DNA of 6,066 nt, from assembly GCA_937874315.1 (NCBI GenBank), contig CALNAE010000237.1, positions 1 to 6,066 of the forward strand, written 5' to 3'. A program made the position numbers and the translations under genes. Positions 4,901 to 6,066 of this stretch are shown here, piece after piece. Below the pieces are notes generated by a model. The model searched no databases. It had not been told where the DNA came from and saw nothing but the letters and a program-made list of their open reading frames with translations. Within the stretch, counting starts at the first letter, position 1; each line of letters starts with the position of its first letter. The DNA comes from an uncultured Bifidobacterium sp. Its GTDB lineage: Bacteria; Actinomycetota; Actinomycetes; Actinomycetales; Bifidobacteriaceae.

Positions 4901-6066
4901 GCAAGTCGTCAACGACGTGCGCAAGGCCACCAACCAGGTCTCCAATCCGCTGGCTCCGATCAACCCGGTCAAGGACGTGACCATCAAGGTCGGCGGACGG
5001 TCCATCAACGGGCAGAGCGTGTGGCTGAACAGCACGTTCCTCTACCAGGTCGATTCGTCGCTCATCCCGGCGGACCGAGCCTATCCGAAGGTCGACCGCT
5101 GGGACATCAGCGACCCGCTGAACACGAAGGTCGACCAGTACACGGGCCAGTGGGCCGTGTACGCGCAGGCCGACCTGTACAAGGACGGCAAAATGATAGC
5201 GGACAAGGGCAGCAAGATCGCCGGAAGCAGGTTCGATTCCTCCGCGTTCGGCGGTGACCTGTTCACCGCCGGCCAGGACCCGTCCGGAGCGGTCACCGTC
5301 AGCGCCACCAGCGTCTACAAGGCGCTCGTGTCGGCCGACAACACGCACGAGGCGGGATGGCGCGCGTACATCCAGTGCACGCGCATCGCCGTCACCGACC
5401 GGCAGGACAACCAGTTCACCGAGCATTACAACGACAAGGTGCTCCCGTCGAACATGGTATGGACCCGGACCCCGCAGCTGACCCCGAGCATCCACATCGT
5501 CAAGTGGGATGAGAAGAGCGGCCTGCCCAAGGGCGACCGCAACGACCCCAAGGACGCCCTGAGCGTGACCGGGGACACGACCATCGTGTTCACCATCACG
5601 AACACCAGCAACGATCCCGAGGGCCACGGGGCCGTCTTCCAGGCCAAGGATCTGAAATTGGAGGACCACACGATCGCCGGCGACGGCGTCGTGAGCGACC
5701 TCAAGTACCCGTCCGACTGGAACACCCTGGTGCTCAAGCCCGGCGACCATGTGGACGTGACCGGCACCCTTCGGGGCGTCACCACGGTCCACACCGACCG
5801 CGCCAAGGTCACCGGCACCCCGCTGTTCGAGTGCCCGACCACCGACCAGAACCTGTTCAACGACGGCAAGACCGGCGAACCGGTCGCGCCGAAGAACGCG
5901 GTCACGGTCGACGGCAGGACCCTGTGTTCGGACACGCCGGTCGAATCCAACCAGGACGACTGGAACGGCAAGGTTCCGACGCCGCTCGAGCGGCTGGCAC
6001 AGACCGGCGCGCCGATGGCGGGCGTCATGCTCGTGGTCGTCGCTTTGGCCGGCGGCGCCGCCGTGA
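1860..6066 (+). CDS. Large LAQTG wall-anchored adhesin with antigen I/II (SspB-C2)-type isopeptide domains (3' end outside window)
   Basis: 1402 residues are visible and the frame is still open at the edge; the final TGA is out of frame. Order: signal peptide 1-46; Gly-rich linker ~47-62; an unrecognised N-terminal domain ~62-210 with C110 and C122; a Pro hinge and Ig-like module ~216-343 with C308 and C328; about five diverged tandem modules ~346-1203; a DUF11-like domain ~1211-1325; a spacer; LAQTG at 1379-1383 and the start of a hydrophobic helix. The fifth module (~1038-1201) is the clearest match to SspB/antigen I/II C-domains, with SINGQSVWLNSTFLYQVDS, YTGQWAVYA and AYIQC motifs. Members form Lys-Asn isopeptide bonds and act as stiff stalks on the cell surface, binding host glycoproteins or partner cells; enterococcal PrgB is a relative on conjugative plasmids. 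A sortase would cut LAQTG between Thr and Gly and link the protein to peptidoglycan. Start 1860 has a GGAGGAG site and leads straight into the signal peptide. The ligand cannot be read from sequence. Confidence 0.92.
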   Translation, partial: MGFNLKHSTHSAGSDHSGLARRKGWRALVAGIAALATLVAPAVALADGGGTGSDGGGGTGGTASIHWLTRDAWPATNAGVRQALGDMGYPAAGGVDGVINTSLGQAIDQCQASYTGDGAADCRLVGVGIVGNDDSHTFTGISNWEDSGLWHQKWAGEVSGKTYSYQGVNWNAATSWTDKRGNHTLNSLADEVINANLGASLRVIVLAKNQPAPPTYNLSVSTRASTALKAGSNDPVHDTVTLGRAGSTVAENVTVSTHLKYDGSAAGIVPGAETNRDKAMPNQGATASDDFTPKDFGMTNGWVPGHYCFSAQVAKQGHMSAAVNTPACAAGEDFTVTDVPPAPPAKSIDKGVSASQMVNRTVITSKTGLFGYAMAFSDQITPNGVKYSIGNYKLIDRDDNGKDVSSDFAIKWDKTANTVSATRNQPYKAFLPRDHAYEFSFDVTVSKPDVNKVKDIAKVTWNEHPAASTDEHEFPTWTPSPDKSWVKFGSDGKWQMVVDPSKSNATGADNNVFLDGDKVASAVNGTVDANLIQVPTKFALADDWTASDYLVDPDPASAIRVYEADGQVDASGHYVSASVNDIASKGRDVTSQFKIVLNGSKATATAKPAYLAKLKAMKTPLQVTLLVPMTVDFANGKGAAQVRADHGRQPGDELEFCDVNNTRFTNSGSESVNDVTTPTNVPAICGYVPPVIKDVLGEASQGGDQASVDGKVVFPGQRVEYQLLATPRFPDTLAYDVKNVVLTDTFDQYLSADKQTLELMDLNTGRVIPKTSYTTKWDDAKHLVQATVTDQALLASWKAGGNPRIQLRFEGTVSKSAPTDHKVDNRWMLTLNNSLTPSNVVFNVPPSFQPSKTDTQGSKQGDPTVSIDGMTLMLGDTGTYTVTLDAKQRNQAYDVWKLGVVDDYDERYVSIDQSKIAVLGADGKDYTKQFNVKVIDGVVYAFARTVDTKVPATGETLKGDPQPKDLAAYAKSDEHDALKDPAIDQNLLGQSYQLVMPYKVIKVTKGYVVRNTATQVVNDVRKATNQVSNPLAPINPVKDVTIKVGGRSINGQSVWLNSTFLYQVDSSLIPADRAYPKVDRWDISDPLNTKVDQYTGQWAVYAQADLYKDGKMIADKGSKIAGSRFDSSAFGGDLFTAGQDPSGAVTVSATSVYKALVSADNTHEAGWRAYIQCTRIAVTDRQDNQFTEHYNDKVLPSNMVWTRTPQLTPSIHIVKWDEKSGLPKGDRNDPKDALSVTGDTTIVFTITNTSNDPEGHGAVFQAKDLKLEDHTIAGDGVVSDLKYPSDWNTLVLKPGDHVDVTGTLRGVTTVHTDRAKVTGTPLFECPTTDQNLFNDGKTGEPVAPKNAVTVDGRTLCSDTPVESNQDDWNGKVPTPLERLAQTGAPMAGVMLVVVALAGGAAV
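2895..5462 (+). other. Array of about five SspB-C2-like isopeptide modules in the adhesin
   Basis: Modules run roughly at residues 346-480, 483-680, 693-846, 852-1029 and 1038-1201. Most begin after prolines with a Lys close to Asp (PVIKDV, PSKTD, NPVKDV). The last three end with an Asn before a proline (PSNVVFNVPP, TNQVSNPLAP, PSNMVWTRTP). An inner motif recurs: GKDVSSDF, GRDVTSQF, GKDYTKQF. Likely Lys-Asn bonds are K693-N839, K852-N1025 and K1038-N1198, by analogy with antigen I/II C-domains. In the first two modules the closing Asn is unclear (N462 and N680 are candidates). The units are too diverged to show as DNA repeats. Confidence 0.7.
5490..5834 (+). other. DUF11-like stalk domain next to the wall anchor
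   Basis: Residues ~1211-1325 run from IHIVKWDEKSG through GDTTIVFTITNTS and LKPGDHVDVTGTL to an ECP end. The strand pattern 'GD..I.FTITNTS ... L.PGD' is typical of DUF11/CARDB-like beta-sandwich spacers of surface proteins. C1325 may pair with C1356 just after it. Confidence 0.6.
5994..6065 (+). other. LAQTG cell-wall sorting signal, cut by the window edge
   Basis: LAQTG (residues 1379-1383) is followed by a short AP spacer and a hydrophobic run from about M1386 (GVMLVVVALAGGAAV). Position 2 is Ala rather than the Pro of the classical LPxTG motif; LAxTG is the form recognised by class E sortases in high-GC Gram-positives. The basic tail that should follow is beyond the edge. Confidence 0.88.

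Noticed and set aside
2541..5792. 1083-residue open frame on the minus strand
   Set aside because: It lies wholly inside the adhesin gene. Its product is dominated by Val, Gly, Arg, His and Asp as expected from the complement of GC-rich codons, with no signal, domain or convincing start. The + strand protein has clear domains and a sorting signal.
6061..6066. Terminal TGA as the adhesin stop codon
   Set aside because: In frame, the last bases read GCC GTG A; the TGA is out of frame, so the gene continues beyond the window.

Overview
The window is GC-rich (apart from the first ~60 bases) and its genes strongly prefer G/C at third codon positions. All four genes I can support are on the + strand. 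Composition, the bifidobacterial style of the large surface protein and its LAQTG sorting motif suggest a high-GC Gram-positive (Actinomycetota), most likely Bifidobacterium or a close relative. The genus is inferred from style, not proven by a marker gene.

Layout. (1) Positions 2-516 hold a compact partition cassette: the C-terminal end of a ParA-type ATPase, cut by the left edge, overlaps by one base (TGATG) a 74-residue ribbon-helix-helix protein in the position of the small ParB/ParG-type partner. (2) Positions 517-659 form a short, locally AT-richer gap. It starts with a 24-bp imperfect tandem repeat that begins inside the parB-like stop, followed by smaller repeats. (3) Positions 660-1688 encode a 342-residue membrane-anchored protein with an external Ala/Lys-rich coiled coil, a Gly/Gln/Pro-rich linker and a two-cysteine C-terminal tail. 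It is closed by a clear rho-independent terminator. (4) Positions 1748-1859 are a leader with a small hairpin and a strong ribosome binding site. (5) From 1860 to the right edge runs a giant surface adhesin (at least 1402 residues). It has a signal peptide, an unrecognised N-terminal domain, an Ig-like module, about five tandem modules of the streptococcal antigen I/II (SspB-C2) isopeptide type, a DUF11-like stalk domain and an LAQTG cell-wall sorting signal. The window ends inside the hydrophobic stretch of that signal, so only the basic tail and stop are missing.

How they fit. A partition cassette beside a coiled-coil membrane protein and an antigen I/II/PrgB-like wall-anchored adhesin looks like part of a plasmid or an integrative conjugative element. 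The Par proteins would keep the element stable. The adhesin would sit on the cell wall and mediate attachment to host surfaces or mating partners. The membrane coiled-coil protein could be a surface or exclusion factor, by analogy with the PrgA-PrgB pair of enterococcal plasmids; this last point is hypothesis. No RNA genes, insertion sequences or CRISPR arrays were seen.
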